In this document: positions 1-13,100 of the stretch, piece by piece
Position numbering within the stretch: position 1 is the first letter of the stretch
Layout of the letters: the number at the start of each line of letters is the position of its first letter
Assembly (NCBI GenBank): GCA_948146395.1
Contig: OX411557.1
Location: forward strand, 35,504,077-35,568,076
DNA: 64,000 nucleotides
Direction: 5' to 3'
From: Fragum whitleyi
Lineage: Eukaryota; Mollusca; Bivalvia; Cardiida; Cardiidae
The notes under the pieces: generated by a model
Database searches by the model: none
What the model saw: only the letters and a program-made list of their open reading frames with translations
Told to the model about the DNA's origin: nothing
Position numbers and translations under genes: made by a program

Positions 1-228
1 AGTAAAGGTGCACGAGACAAATTTATTATCTGAATTACAAAGCAGATAAGGCGAGAAAGTCATCAATTTTCTTAACTCGTCTTCGTCAAGTGATTTTTCC
101 TCTCCGTTTATTTCGCTGGAGATACCTCTTTGACATTTCTGCGCACAGCATTATTGAATAATGGTATTTCAAAGAGAGCCTCGATGCACTTATTGCTTCT
201 CAAAATGCACATGATATCAACTATATAG

Positions 229-392
229 AGGATATTGAATGAGTGGTCATGGAATACCGAATTTATTAAACGAGTCATCTATAAACAGATAAAAACAAGG
301 CTGCGCCGAGTTTTTATCTGTTTATGGATGACGAGTTTAATAAATTCGGTATTTTATGAGCACAAATTTGATATTCTATTTATAATATGACC
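229..392. mobile_element. Palindromic MITE, copy 1
   Basis: Arms 253-296 and 309-353 form a long hairpin around AAGGCTGCGCCGA. A diverged copy lies at 52012-52180 in the same orientation, sharing both outer flanks (GATATTGAA..GGTCATG and GATATTCTATTT..AATATG). Confidence 0.75.
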
Positions 393-728
393 CGAATTTT
401 AGCGAAAAATCGTCCAAATTCTTGAAATTCAACGTTTCAATTTTCCGCGAAACTTATAACGCCGTTTCAAAATGACGTCACAAAACATAGATTATGACGT
501 CATTTTCGTGGTTATAATATAGCGTTACTATTCGCTCTGAGCTCATTTGCATAGTTATTCCACTAGTGTAATAACACCCGTGTAATATCAAAAAAAATCA
601 ACGGGATTATTTCTCCCCGGCGACGTCGGTCATATTATAAAACAAGATAACCAACCGTATGTCTTTGTAAAATTAAAAACGCAAAAAAAACTGCGTATAC
701 CCGCTCGTCGCCTTTTATGATGCAGCTG

Positions 729-920
729 GCGTAACTAGGAATTTGAAATTAATACGCACTTTAGAGTCGATCATCTAAGATATATGGGAAAGAGGCGATA
801 TGTCGACTGAGACAAAAGATACATGCCCTACGTCCGCTCCCCTTTTAAGGATCTGAGCGTTGGTGAATAATTAAAACATCAAACTACAGCTGTAATAAGC
901 TGTTGTTTCGATGTTATGAT
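729..920 (+). repeat. Dispersed repeat, inverted partner at 60690-60873
   Basis: Shares GCGTAACTAGGA, TACGCACT, AGGCGATAT, GTCCGCTCCCCTTTT and TTTCGATGTTATGAT with the reverse complement of 60690-60873. It ends about 40 bp before the first EGF exon. Confidence 0.75.
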
Positions 921-963
921 GTGCTGGGCGCTCAACCTCTATATATTCTTTCTGTTATTACAG

Positions 964-1103
964 TTGGAAGATTTAACAGCAGTGTAGCGAATTGCACGAG
1001 CGGTGATAGAATGGCGATCATCTTACAGAGATCAGATTGTCGTATCAACACCACCATCAGTATTTGTTCTGGCCACGGAAATTGTGTTACATCAACAACC
1101 CAA
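964..1103 (+). CDS. EGF gene exon (first in window)
   Basis: The acceptor is ...TTATTACAG at 963 and the donor is GTATGG at 1104. The exon starts with two bases completing a codon and ends in phase 0. It encodes the end of a preceding region (VANCTSG) and the first half of EGF-a (C-x8-C-x4-GNC). An Asn-Ser-Ser and an Asn-Cys-Thr N-glycosylation sequon precede it. Confidence 0.8.
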
Positions 1104-4100
1104 GTATGGCTTTTTTTTTATTAATAGTTGAGCCAGTGAGTGATATTTCTTTAATTTACATGTGAGTGTGACGGACAAATATTGAGCCGGTCGGACAGCT
1201 TTAACACTCTCTGATTGTCAACAAAGACATTGATTCAGGAGCTACAGTTAAGAACACCGTGAAATTGACACTCATTCCGATCAAAACTTTTCTAAATCGC
1301 CCACACAGCGCTCCATTCGTTCATTCCAAACAGTCACTCAAACCATTCTAAAACGACCCAAAATCACTTATAAAGATAAGACCAACAACTACATTAAAAA
1401 AATAGCTAGAAAAATGACAATATCACTAAACTAATTGAAATTGTAAGCGCCTGATTGGTTCTTGAAGAAAAAGAAAGCTTTTTATAGCATTTGTATGTTT
1501 ATTTTGATAAAGTTAGGTTTAAAAATCGCAAATTTTGTTCATCCTGAACAAGATTAGCGATTTTATATTACCTCTCTCCAATTTCACTCAAAACTCGCTC
1601 CTCGCACTAATTCAATTTCATTCCAAAATCATTTCAAAAACATTCACCTTGTCAATTTCACGATGTTGTTAACTGTTACCTGCTAAGTGTGCAGTGAAGA
1701 CAGTTTGTGCAGATACACAGGCTAATCAGAGTCTTAATGTTCCACATGTGAAATTGTCATGCACGAGCTTAATTGATAGTTTTTCACATTTTTTCACGTT
1801 TGTCTCCAAATATCAAGACTTATCGAAATTTATCAAACAAAATCCCCCCCCCCCCAATTCTACCAGACCCATTTCAACAAGACTTAGCATGGGTGGCATT
1901 CCTGAAAGCTTGTACGTGAAACTTTGATTGAGCCTTACATATCGGCGTGGTAGGTTTGCATTTATTCTGTAAGTTTAAACATCTTCTCTCACCAAACCAT
2001 TAGGTCAAATTCAACCAAAACATTACTTAAATATTCTTAGGTTTATCCTTCTTAATATTTGTTCTTGAAAAATTGGTTAGATAAAAAAAGACAGTTCAGT
2101 GATGTTGCGGTATTCTCGCCCTCTTGCTGTCATTCAGATAAGTTTAACAAACAAGTGCGATGTTGCTTAACGCATTGAAATTATGGTACAGGTATTGTAT
2201 CCGCGGTTTGTGCTTACCGGTAAGTTTAAGAACATCCGACCCTAATTAGCCATTGCGAGACATTTCCAACATTACCACACGTGCCCGAGGTAAAGACCCA
2301 TATCAACTTGTGCATCCTCACAGTCTGATCAGAGCCCGCACTCTGCTCTCTGGAAATGGTTATTTTTTCGGATTTCTGTAAAAAAGAAAACCCTTCATTC
2401 TTCAATGCTTTTTGAAAGATTGTCGATTTTAAGTAAGATCGATTATTATTCCATTCATATTTCATTTCGTGAACAACAAAAAACTATATTTTCACTCGTT
2501 GCTGTGCCACTTGTGAAAATATAGAAACTAAGAAATGTAAATCGACGTTACAATATAATATACATGCACGATTATTATATTTCAATGCAACCATGTTATT
2601 GCTGAAAATGTCAAACAATGGCTCGGGATACTAAAGCATATGGAAATTCTTTCACAGGATTCCTTTACATGTCGCTGCTGTGAGGGATATAGTGGCCAAT
2701 ACTGCGAGACCAAGATTTTACCAGAAATATTGAGATGTGAAAATATTTCATGTCAACATGGTGGAACGTGTATTGACGCAGAATTGGGTATGGTTTGATA
2801 TCATTATCATGTTATATGTCACTCGAAAAAGAACCATCTGGCGAATCCATAAAATTGATTATTTGACCAAGCGAGTTCAAAAAGCAGAGTTCAGCCCACA
2901 GTTGTTTGTTTGTTTTTTGTTTTTTAATCGAAGATAACATTATAAGCAGTCAAACTCATATTTTCATCGTGCTTCTAACTGGTGACAGTTCTTAATCAGT
3001 GATTAGAGAGACAATTGTTTCTTACCATGCTACCAACTTTTACAGCTCGGTGGACTGAGTGTGATGTCCAACACACTAGCCACCTGCGATGAGACTCGAA
3101 CAAGCACGCTATCCACTCTGGCAAAGAGCCCGTTCGTTTACGTTGTTTTTTTACCTTTATATATTTATATATATCTTATCTTCTGTGCAATCAGCAAATA
3201 CTAAATTTTCACATAAATATAATTTTTGTTGTTCGCCAATGATTGATAACGTCCGTGTCACTCTAAAATCTTTTTACTACAGCTTATTTCAAGCTGTTGT
3301 TACAAGGTTTTAAAATTACACCGACGATAAATCGATCTTTAATTGAAAAACGATTATGAGCCTGTGCGTGACATTTCCAAAAAAATCAAATTTGCGACAA
3401 GCAAAGACTCTTGTCAGCCTGTGCATCCGCACATACAGCGCGCCATGAAGTATCTTTTACAGTTTTTTTATTTTCTGAATATACTATATATGTCTGTCTA
3501 GGCTGCAAAACGCACTTATCAAATTGTTGGAAATGTCACGCACATGGTCATTTTTCACATCATCTTTTTGCACAGAATGTACAATATCATCACTTTGTGT
3601 TGTGTGCGTAGCCGAGGGGTAGAGCGTCCGTTTTTTGATCAAGAGGTCCCGAGATCGATTTCCGGGAGCGACTATCGATTTTGGTTCTTGACTTGGCCCA
3701 CACATTCGGCTCCATGAAGCAAAATCGAGAAGGAATAATATAAGTTTTAAGAGTTTGCATCCCAATCGATATAGAATAAATAGGTTTGAATCATCACTTG
3801 TTAGTTATTGCCAAACCAATCTACTACATCAATGATTCTCTGCTTTCGTTTATTTCTCTTTATTTGTTATTATCTTAGCCGGGCAAACTGTAACCATGGC
3901 GTCTTGCGTTTCCTAGTAGACACGTGCGAAAGACCGCTTCTGAAAACCTAGCTTTTTGTTTTTTAAAGAAAAATAAATCTAACTTACACTGAAACAAAAA
4001 AAAAATCATCCTCTATATGTTTCAGGTTTTCTCAATACCACGGTTGGATCTGTTTCCGCACATTGTGAATGTGGACCCTTCTTTACGGGCCAGTATTGTG

Positions 4101-7100
4101 AGACAAAGATGAGGAGTTGTAGATCCAATCCTTGTCAAAGTGGTGTCTGTGTTGAGAAACCTCCGTCTTACCAATGTTACTGTGTCCCAGGTATGGTAAA
4201 ACAGGATCATGTTCAGGATAACAAAACGCTTGCAAACTATTTGAAGAGGTGCCCTGCTTCAAACGTATATGTTTGCGTAAAGCGGGACATAAGATACACG
4301 GCTTTGCAAGCGTTTTGTTCCCTGAACACAGGGCTAATCCGTTATCCAGCAAAGCTTGTCTAAATGACGCCACTTTGTATTTGTCTAACTCAATTTAAAC
4401 GAAAGGAATAATTGTAGACTTATCCAATTTAAAAGAATTTCAACCATAAATTTCATGAGCGCTAAAATTGAAACGAGTCTGCAAAATATTGTAAAAAATC
4501 GATGTTTTTAAAATTTTGTGCTAATAAAATCCAGTTTATAGGATAATGGTGTTCGTTTGTTTACATTTTTAGAGTTGGCGTAAACGTCTATTGTCAATTA
4601 TATTGAATATTAGGCAGGTTTTTTTTAATAATCATATCATGTCAAGTTATTCGGATGAGTCTCTAAAATAAGGGTATATTCGTTATTGGCGCACAAATCA
4701 TAATCAATTTACTTCATTACTAGGTTAGGGGTCTGAAATATCCTGTCCAATGGAATATACATTTCATCATTGACGTGCCCGGTATTCTAACCAGCAACTT
4801 CCGACTTAAATTACCGTCCACTTCCACCGTCGTATCAACGGGGCAACGCTATCTGTTATTTAATACGCTGTTTCTAGGTGATGAGAATACAAGAAATTCA
4901 CAGCGTAGAATCCTACATCTTCAACCTTTTCACAACTTTCTTATTCTTAGTTTTCCGAAATAGGATAGTTTCGGGACTTGACTGGTAAATTCTGGGAAAG
5001 GTTACAAAAATTAAACGTTTAATAAGTTGACAAAAACAAGTTAAATCCATATGATGTCTTGCTATTATAATGACCATTTTCCGTTGCAAATGCTTTCACT
5101 TAAGGTAGTGCACCCGTAATAGTTCCGCAACATTTCGATACGCATGATCTTTCACAATGTTAATCGAGGTTTCCTAATGAAAACCATTAGGAAACCTCGG
5201 TTAACACTGTTAAAGCTCATTACTTCCGAAACTTTGCGGAACTATTACGGGCCCACTACCTTAAGCAAGTGCTAGATATTTTAAATACTTTCGGATAGGC
5301 GTAAATTGTCGATGAAGAAAGTATTTTTCAATTTCATTAAGGTATGAAACTAAAAACAAAATCACCCTGTTTGAATACGCGAATCAACATCAACTTCTTA
5401 ACAGTATCTTTCAATTTCATAAATACATTGTATTTATGTATATTTTAAATTTGAGAAATTCTCAGTTGAGCACGCATCTGTAGCCCTGAGGCTCATTTTA
5501 CTAAACATCTTACGATCATTTTTTGCGTAAGTCAAAAAAATAAAGTTACCTTTACAATAGTAACTAAATATAGAATTTTGTCATGCACCATCTCATTGGA
5601 ATGGTCTTTAAGAAATTACAAGTTAGAATCGAAAAATGAATGGAAACACCGAGTACGATTTGTAATTTTGACTTACGATAAATCTTTTCGTAAGAAGTTT
5701 AGCAGAACAAGATGATCAGAGTGGTTACTAGTCACTTCGAAAATTTTGCTGGAAATGCCACACAGCAGTTTATTGTGTTTTTTTAAATTACTTTACAGGT
5801 TTCCATGGTAAGCAATGTGAAAAAGAATACAACGAGTGTATTTCGAACCCGTGTCTCAATGGTGGTACTTGCGTGGATCGACTAGACAAATATACATGTG
5901 TCTGTACGCACGGACATACTGGAATCAATTGCCAAACAAAGGTAATAATCATATCTTACTGTACGTATGCAGTTAAAATTTACTTCATCTGGACCCGGGG
6001 ATTTAAAAATTTTCTCATACTCAACTGAAATTTTCTCAAACTTTAAACTTAAAAGGTATGGGCATAAATTATAAAGTTTATTAGTTGATATTAATAACAA
6101 CTTATTATTATAATCTTTTATATTCATACATTCATTACAGTGTTATTGCAGAATTACAGCTTTTATCTCAATTTGAAATTTGAGTGAAATCTTTTTTAAA
6201 AAAATGAGAAAGATTTATAACATCGGACCCTGATGAAAGGGAATCAACCCGTGCAAAGGCAGCACATATTCATTATTTTTTATTAACTCTCTTGGAAAGA
6301 GAGACCCGAATTGTATTATTTTTTTCACTAGTAGACTGTCATCCAATTTTACATATATTACAGCAGTTACGAACACTTTGAGATTGACAAAGTGACAGAT
6401 TTTTGGAATGGAATTAAATTATTGAGACGGTCGAGATTTGAACGATATTAAAGGGAGGCAATATATTATCGCTTATTTTGACCTTCTTTTCATTTCATAA
6501 CTTTCTAAGCGACTTAAATGAAATTGTTGAGCGTTTAGAACCATTTCAGAACGTTTTTGAACGAGAGCAAAGGTTTTGAATGATTTCACAAACTGAGTGT
6601 TTTGAATGCAGCGAATGGAGCGCATATGAAAACAAGAGCTTGTGTGAAGCATATTCAACAATTTCATATCCATAAACGTGAAATCGAGATCTGAAACTAT
6701 ACTTTTCACACAAGTGATATTGTTGTAATTGTCAATATTAAAACAGGGGCTCATTATGTAAAACAAAGTAAATGATATCCTTATTTTTTTACAGATCAGT
6801 CTCTGTCACCCAAATCCATGTCATTTTAACTCATCCTGCGTGGATACAGAGGAAGGATTCACGTGTACTTGTCCAGATGGTCTCACAGGTAATACATTCT
6901 ATCGGATACTGGAGCCCAGATTTGAGTTCAGAATTAGAAAGCGTCAACGAACGCTTACCATTGAAATATGTTTTGTTGTAAATACGTTTCAAAGGACAAT
7001 GCATTATTTAGCATGGTTTAAACCTATTTATTTTACAACGATTGGGAATTAAATTCTTAATCTTTAGATTAATCCCTCTCGATTCTGCTTCCAGGGAAAT

Positions 7101-10100
7101 TGACTAGTGCTCGCGCCGAATGTGCGGGCCGATGAAACAACAAATATCGCTAACGGTTCACGGGGTTTAAGTCAAATGTAGGAAGATTTATACTGATGTG
7201 AACCTTCTGAAGGCCGCTTTTAATATTGTTTTCTTTCGTAATATGAATTTCTAGTATTCTCTCGCCAGGAAATCCTTAACGACCCCCCCCCCAGCTGATC
7301 GTCCATCGTAGGCGCAGGATATTATAACGCCATTCATTTAAAAATAACATTTGTTTTATAAACACGAATGCATCCGAAACGTCATTTAAAAAAAAAAAAA
7401 CTCTAACCTTCACAGATGATCATGTCCTTGTAGTATGACCTTCAGCTTGGTATCTGCAGACTGATAATTTTATCGTGAATAGCCTTGAAGAAATTGGCAA
7501 TGTTAAGTTAAATTAACTAAGTTTTGCAGACACACGGGCGGACAACGGTAAAACAATAAGCCCCAGATCTTATCGATGAGAAAGCATAAAATCCTAATAA
7601 TCGAACATCTTTTATTTTCTGTGGGGAACAATTATGCGACATTTCCCCAAAATTGTAGTAGTTTTGTCCGGAAAATTCGAATGGACTGGCGGACGGGCTT
7701 ATGCACATACGCTGAGATAAAGTCGTGGCTCACCGCAAGCGGGTTTGTCAAGAAATATTTTTGTTTTTTATACAATAATGAAAACGAGAAGAAGAGTTCA
7801 ATAAACTTTTATTTTCAAAAAATAGAAATTTCATCCAATAAAATATGAACAGATCAACTAATAAACTACACGTACTTTATCTGCTCTATATATCTATTTA
7901 CGTGTTTTAAAATTGACATGCACTTTCGTTACTAAGATATTCTGAATAGAGATCTAGATAGGCGTCGGCAACAACACTCTAAAATCGTTAATTTTTCTAC
8001 GAACTCCTATGTTGTAGATACTTTACACCAATGAGTACTCAAAGCACTGGGTATGTAACAGTATAATTGATATCTTGAATTTCTAAATTAATTTTTCTCC
8101 CCATACTTATAGTCATATCTTAATATTCTTAACTCAATGCGGATCATGCGGTGGATGTAGCTTTAAATATGTATGTGTTGGTTTATTTCATTTTTTTAAA
8201 CAATATCAAATTGTATCTAAATATTTTATCAAAGTACCGATGACAAAACTCAATTTTAACTATGTTTATACTTAAAATGTATATTAAAATTGTGACCCAT
8301 CAACGAAAGGTGACCATATAGGAAGTGTGTAAATTGTCGACCCTGGTCAGACCGCGTGAATTGCGCAGACTGACAAGGGTCATAGATGGTCCTTCCTCGC
8401 ACTCGATGATTTTCTGAATCTAGAATGATTACCATAACTCCAAACATTTTTTCTTTGTGTGACCCGTCATACAAAAAGGGACCATCTGGATAGTATGTAA
8501 AGTGAAAACCCTAGTCAGACTGCGCGGATTGTGCAGACTGACTAGGGTCGAAACGCTTCGCACTTTTGCTTATTTTCTGAATCTATAATGATCAGTCTAC
8601 CTTCCTGTGAAAGATTTTTTTTTGAAATTTGACCTCTGGTTGGTTTCTGCTGACCCCGATCTCATTTTTCAAATATCTATTTCACGGACTTGCCAGATGG
8701 TCCCTATTCGCGTGACGGGTTACATATATGTTTTCCAAACAAGCCCCAGGCTGGCCTGTACTGGAACCATTTTTTTTCAAGTATTTATATTTAACGATGT
8801 TCCTGGGCGGTGGTCCTTAATCAAATGGCAGGTCACATATAAGTTATACGTGTAACAGTACTTTTACTAGAAACTTTGAAAAATGGCGAATATATACACG
8901 AAAGACATAAGAATCATACAAAAGACATGAGAATTAATCTCCTAAATTTCACTTGTGTTTTAATTTTCAAGTGAAGACTTTCTAACACCACATTCTAATT
9001 CCATTTTTTGAACCAAGAAATTTCAAACAATTTCAAAACAAACAATTTTAGAATAAACCAATTTCATAGAAATTGCAGGCATTGACTGAATGGGTGTTCG
9101 AATTAAAATAGACAGCAATATATTGAGAAAAACATTGAGAAAAGAGAGAAATTGCCTGGTCATAAATTTCAAAACAATCAATTTTAGACTTATGCAATTT
9201 CAAAGAATTTTTAAGTGTTTATTGGGGAAAATATTGAGAAAAGAGAGAAATTGCTTGATCATAAATTTCAAAACAATTAAATTTAGACTCATGCAATTTC
9301 AAAGAATTTTTAAGTGTTTATTCAATGTGTGTTTGATTTAAAGACTGTAAGACGCTGCAGAAAACATTAATCCTTATCATGCTGAATAAAAATCTTTGCA
9401 AAAAAATGTAAAATCAAAGTATTAAAAGCATTGGAAGTTACCAAATTTTAGTGAGTATTAATTTCGGAAATGCATTGTTTTACACCTTTCTGGTTTAAAA
9501 ATTAAATTCAGGTGGTATTAACTAAGATCAAAACAGGAATATTCTGGATTCAACATGATAAGGGTAAAATGCAATTCCTCCTTGTTATTCAATGTTTTTC
9601 CCACTTCATTACCCTCAATGCATAAAAAAAATGTTTTTTGGGGAATGATAACAAAATTCCTTTTGGGAAATAGCATACTTTCTCTTATTTATGAAATAGA
9701 TATTTTGATTTTTTTAGATTTGGAGTTAAAATCTATTATTAAATTTAATGTCATTTTGACTAGTTTTCCTGGATAACTGGATCACTTACTAATCAAATGC
9801 AGTGCTTAAGGTAGTTGAGCCGTTGTAGTTCAGCAACACTTCAGAGCAAATGATCTTTCACAATGTTGACCAAGGTTTCCTAATGAAATTCATTAGGAAA
9901 CCTTGGTTAACATTGTTAAAGTTCATTACTCCAGAAACATTGCGAACTATTATGGGTCTACTACCTTAAAATCATCATTTGATTCACACCATATTGCTTA
10001 GAGTGAATATGGTGTTTAGTTAAAGAACACATATATTGAGATTCATGGGATGAGGATAAAATGAAATTTGTCCATTAAAAAATGAATTAATATGCATTGT

Positions 10101-13100
10101 AATGGTATAAATTCTGATGATAAAATAAACTCACTTATTGAAAGGTAAAGAAAAGATTTGTTCTGAAAATAATACACATATGTTCAAATTTAAGATTTAC
10201 AGGTTAATATTGTCTGTGAGACTAAAAAATACAGCTTTATCCAAGCTTTAGTTATTTGTATGTAATTTTAAGGTTTTAGTCGCAAAACAATACTAAAATA
10301 TAATAAGCATTTGGATCCTGGTAGAATTCAAAAGCCAAAGAAATTAACCAATGATACAACTGTTATGCACAAAATATTTTTAACTGTTATGCACTATGTC
10401 TTTTTATATTTTCATTCCAAACTGAATCTTTGCAAAGAAAAATCATTGATTTTTCATTTATTTTAATTTTCAATGGTTTCAATTATAAACAAATCTTTTA
10501 ACATATCAGCCTATTTCAGGTCTAGCCAGGGCTTACATTTTTTTTAAGTATCTTTATGTAAAAAGGCACATGCAAATAGTACAGTAACACTAGAAATAAC
10601 AGGTTAAATCATTAAAATAGTTATGAAACAGTAATAACTACATGGATAAAATGAGTAACACTTTATCCTTGATAAACAAAATATCAGATATTTTGTTTAT
10701 CATGAATAAACTTATAAACTTTTAACTATAATGAATCAGAAATAGCCTTGATCTTGCTTGAGCAAACACTTCTAATAAGGTAGTGGACCTAAAATAGTTC
10801 TGCAACCTTCAGAACTAATGATCTTTCACAATGTTAACTGAAGTTTCCTTATAAAATCATTAACTGCCTTGGTGGCCAAGTGATAAAGGTGCTCTACTCA
10901 TGACTTGAGGTCCCGGGTTCGAATCCTACAACTGTCAGAGTGTGTGATAAGTCTGCCCCTGTTCACGCAGCTGAAAAATTGGGTAGCAGAGGATTTCAAC
11001 CATTGCCTCATTCTCAAGGACTTGAAAATATCTGGATTCAGTGTAACTCTGTAAGCTTTAGCTTTCATCGCAATCAGTTAAAAATAGGAAACCTCCGTTT
11101 ATACTGTAAGGTTTATGTCTTCCAAATTGTTGCAGAACTATTAATTCATGGGTCAACTACCTTAATACACCATAAAGAGATAATTTTACATTATGAATTA
11201 CTTTAATTTGTTCAAATAATGAGTTTTAATGAGGGGTGTCTAAATGACATACAGCCAAGTGGCATGAATAAGCATCTTAAGAATGCAGGATCAGGAGCAT
11301 ATAAACTCATTACAATATCTCTCCTTAAATCTAATACATAAAAACCAGACATAATGCCTTCTAAAATCGTTGAGAAAATTATATATCACACTGAAATTAG
11401 ACCCTGAAGTTCGTACTATAAAGCACAAAACCTACAAGTAAGGCTACCAACCCAAGAAACACTGGCAATACGACAGTTTGCATTTTTTCTTTGATTTCTG
11501 TGTTATCCTTTTTCCTCTCCCTTTTGTCCTTTCTGGACTCCTTTTTCACCGGTCCCTTTAGCTGCCTCATGTTGCACTCCCTGGACGTTTCTTTCAGTTA
11601 CCCAGATACTGAGGCTCTTACCTGTAAAAATAAAGAAGTACATTTTCTCAAAACAAAATGTGTTTGTTAAACACCAATGCCCCCACCACTACCATTTTCA
11701 GGAATTTTCAAGTTATTTCACCTAGAAGAATGACCTTGGCCTTGACAGATGACATTGAAGGTAGTATCAACAAAATGTATTGTCACAAACAATTATCATC
11801 TGAATTATGAAGGCTCTATCCCTTACTAATCAAAAGTCATGGCCAGTGTTAAAGTCTTTATGGGACAAATGGACAAACAGACAGACGAAATCAATATGTC
11901 CATGAACTATTGCTTTTACCTTATAGAAACAAAGATCTAGGGGGTTAACAGACCTTTGATATTCATAGGCACTGAATAACAATTACACAAAAGGGAGAAG
12001 GTTCTATGAATCAGATTTTGACACTAGAAATGTCCAAATGTCCCAAAATATTGAGAGAGATCTCATTAATTCCAACAAGACTCTCAATAAAGATATATAT
12101 AGATTAACTTCTCAATAAAGATATATATAGATTAACTGTCAACTTAGGCTCTGTGACTCAAAGCAAAGCAGTGGCGGATTCAGAGGTAAGAATGGGGGGT
12201 CAAACCAACCCCCTCTAATTTCAATCATTTCATTTTCATGCAGATTTTCAGCTTACAGACAGACAGTATAGGCTAAGATCAGCCCGCATAGTTCTGCAGT
12301 CTGATCTTAGCATATTCTGCCTGCCTACTCGTTTTTAAGGGAAAACATTTTGAGGCAGCCAGGCTCATTGATATGTCCAGAAGATGGCAAACTTGTTCTG
12401 AAAAAAATAGAATTCAGCAAAATAAGGGTTTAAATTATGTAATGCTAGGACAACAAACCCCCTTTTGTTTGTTCGAACCCCCTTTACAGAAATCTTGATC
12501 AGCCACTGCAAAAGATACCGTTAGGATCCTGCTATATTTAAGAAATTTAGAACAACCATCCAAATCTAGCCTTTTCAAGCCAAGACTCTACTCCTCTTTT
12601 TTATAGAATAAATAAGAAAGCACCAACAACAGTTAAGTTAAACAAGATGCCTTAACATTCACTATTACAATTTTCAATCTCGATAACTCACATGTATTAT
12701 TGGTATTACTTTATGATCAGTTTTATTGTCAATATCAATGATCATATTTAGGCTAGATTGCAATTATCTTTGACAGTAATATTGATAGTGTTACTGTATA
12801 TGCCTCTTCGGAAGGTCAGGGGGCGTGTCTAGCAACCTGTAAATAATAGATTCCCCCTTTCTTACCTCGGTGATGAGAGTACTTTATGTGATAATCCGTG
12901 AATTTTATGAGCCTCTAATGCAAACGCCAAATATGTTCAACGATGCGTAGCCACTTGTTAAACTCATCTGAAATTGAAAAAAAGATTTGAAAAACTTTTC
13001 ACTCACACCGGGTCTGATGACGCGTTACTTTCTGTTTGAAAATATACGACTTCGTAAAAAATCAGCTTCAACCGAATAACGTATCTTGTCATTTCATTTG

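Larger units (their letters stand above)
1..963. other. Intron or upstream DNA left of the first EGF exon
   Basis: Apart from the MITE at 229-392 and the repeat at 729-920, I see no coding exon. A TGACGTCA site stands at about 472. Confidence 0.6.
6889..11396. other. Start of the 45.9-kb intron, repeats only
   Basis: AT-rich. Holds the 8292 and 9134 repeats, MITEs at 9366 and 9805, and the split MITE at 10776. The SMCO4 3' end probably lies near an ATTAAA at about 11228 (minus strand). No other exon seen. Confidence 0.6.

Noticed and set aside
7576..7848. 90-codon plus-strand ORF after the EGF-e exon
   Set aside because: Composed of repeat-like sequence; no cysteine pattern that could extend the EGF series.
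10868..10940. Possible tRNA gene
   Set aside because: Has A and B boxes but no pairing acceptor stem, and continues into a SINE body shared with 21702.
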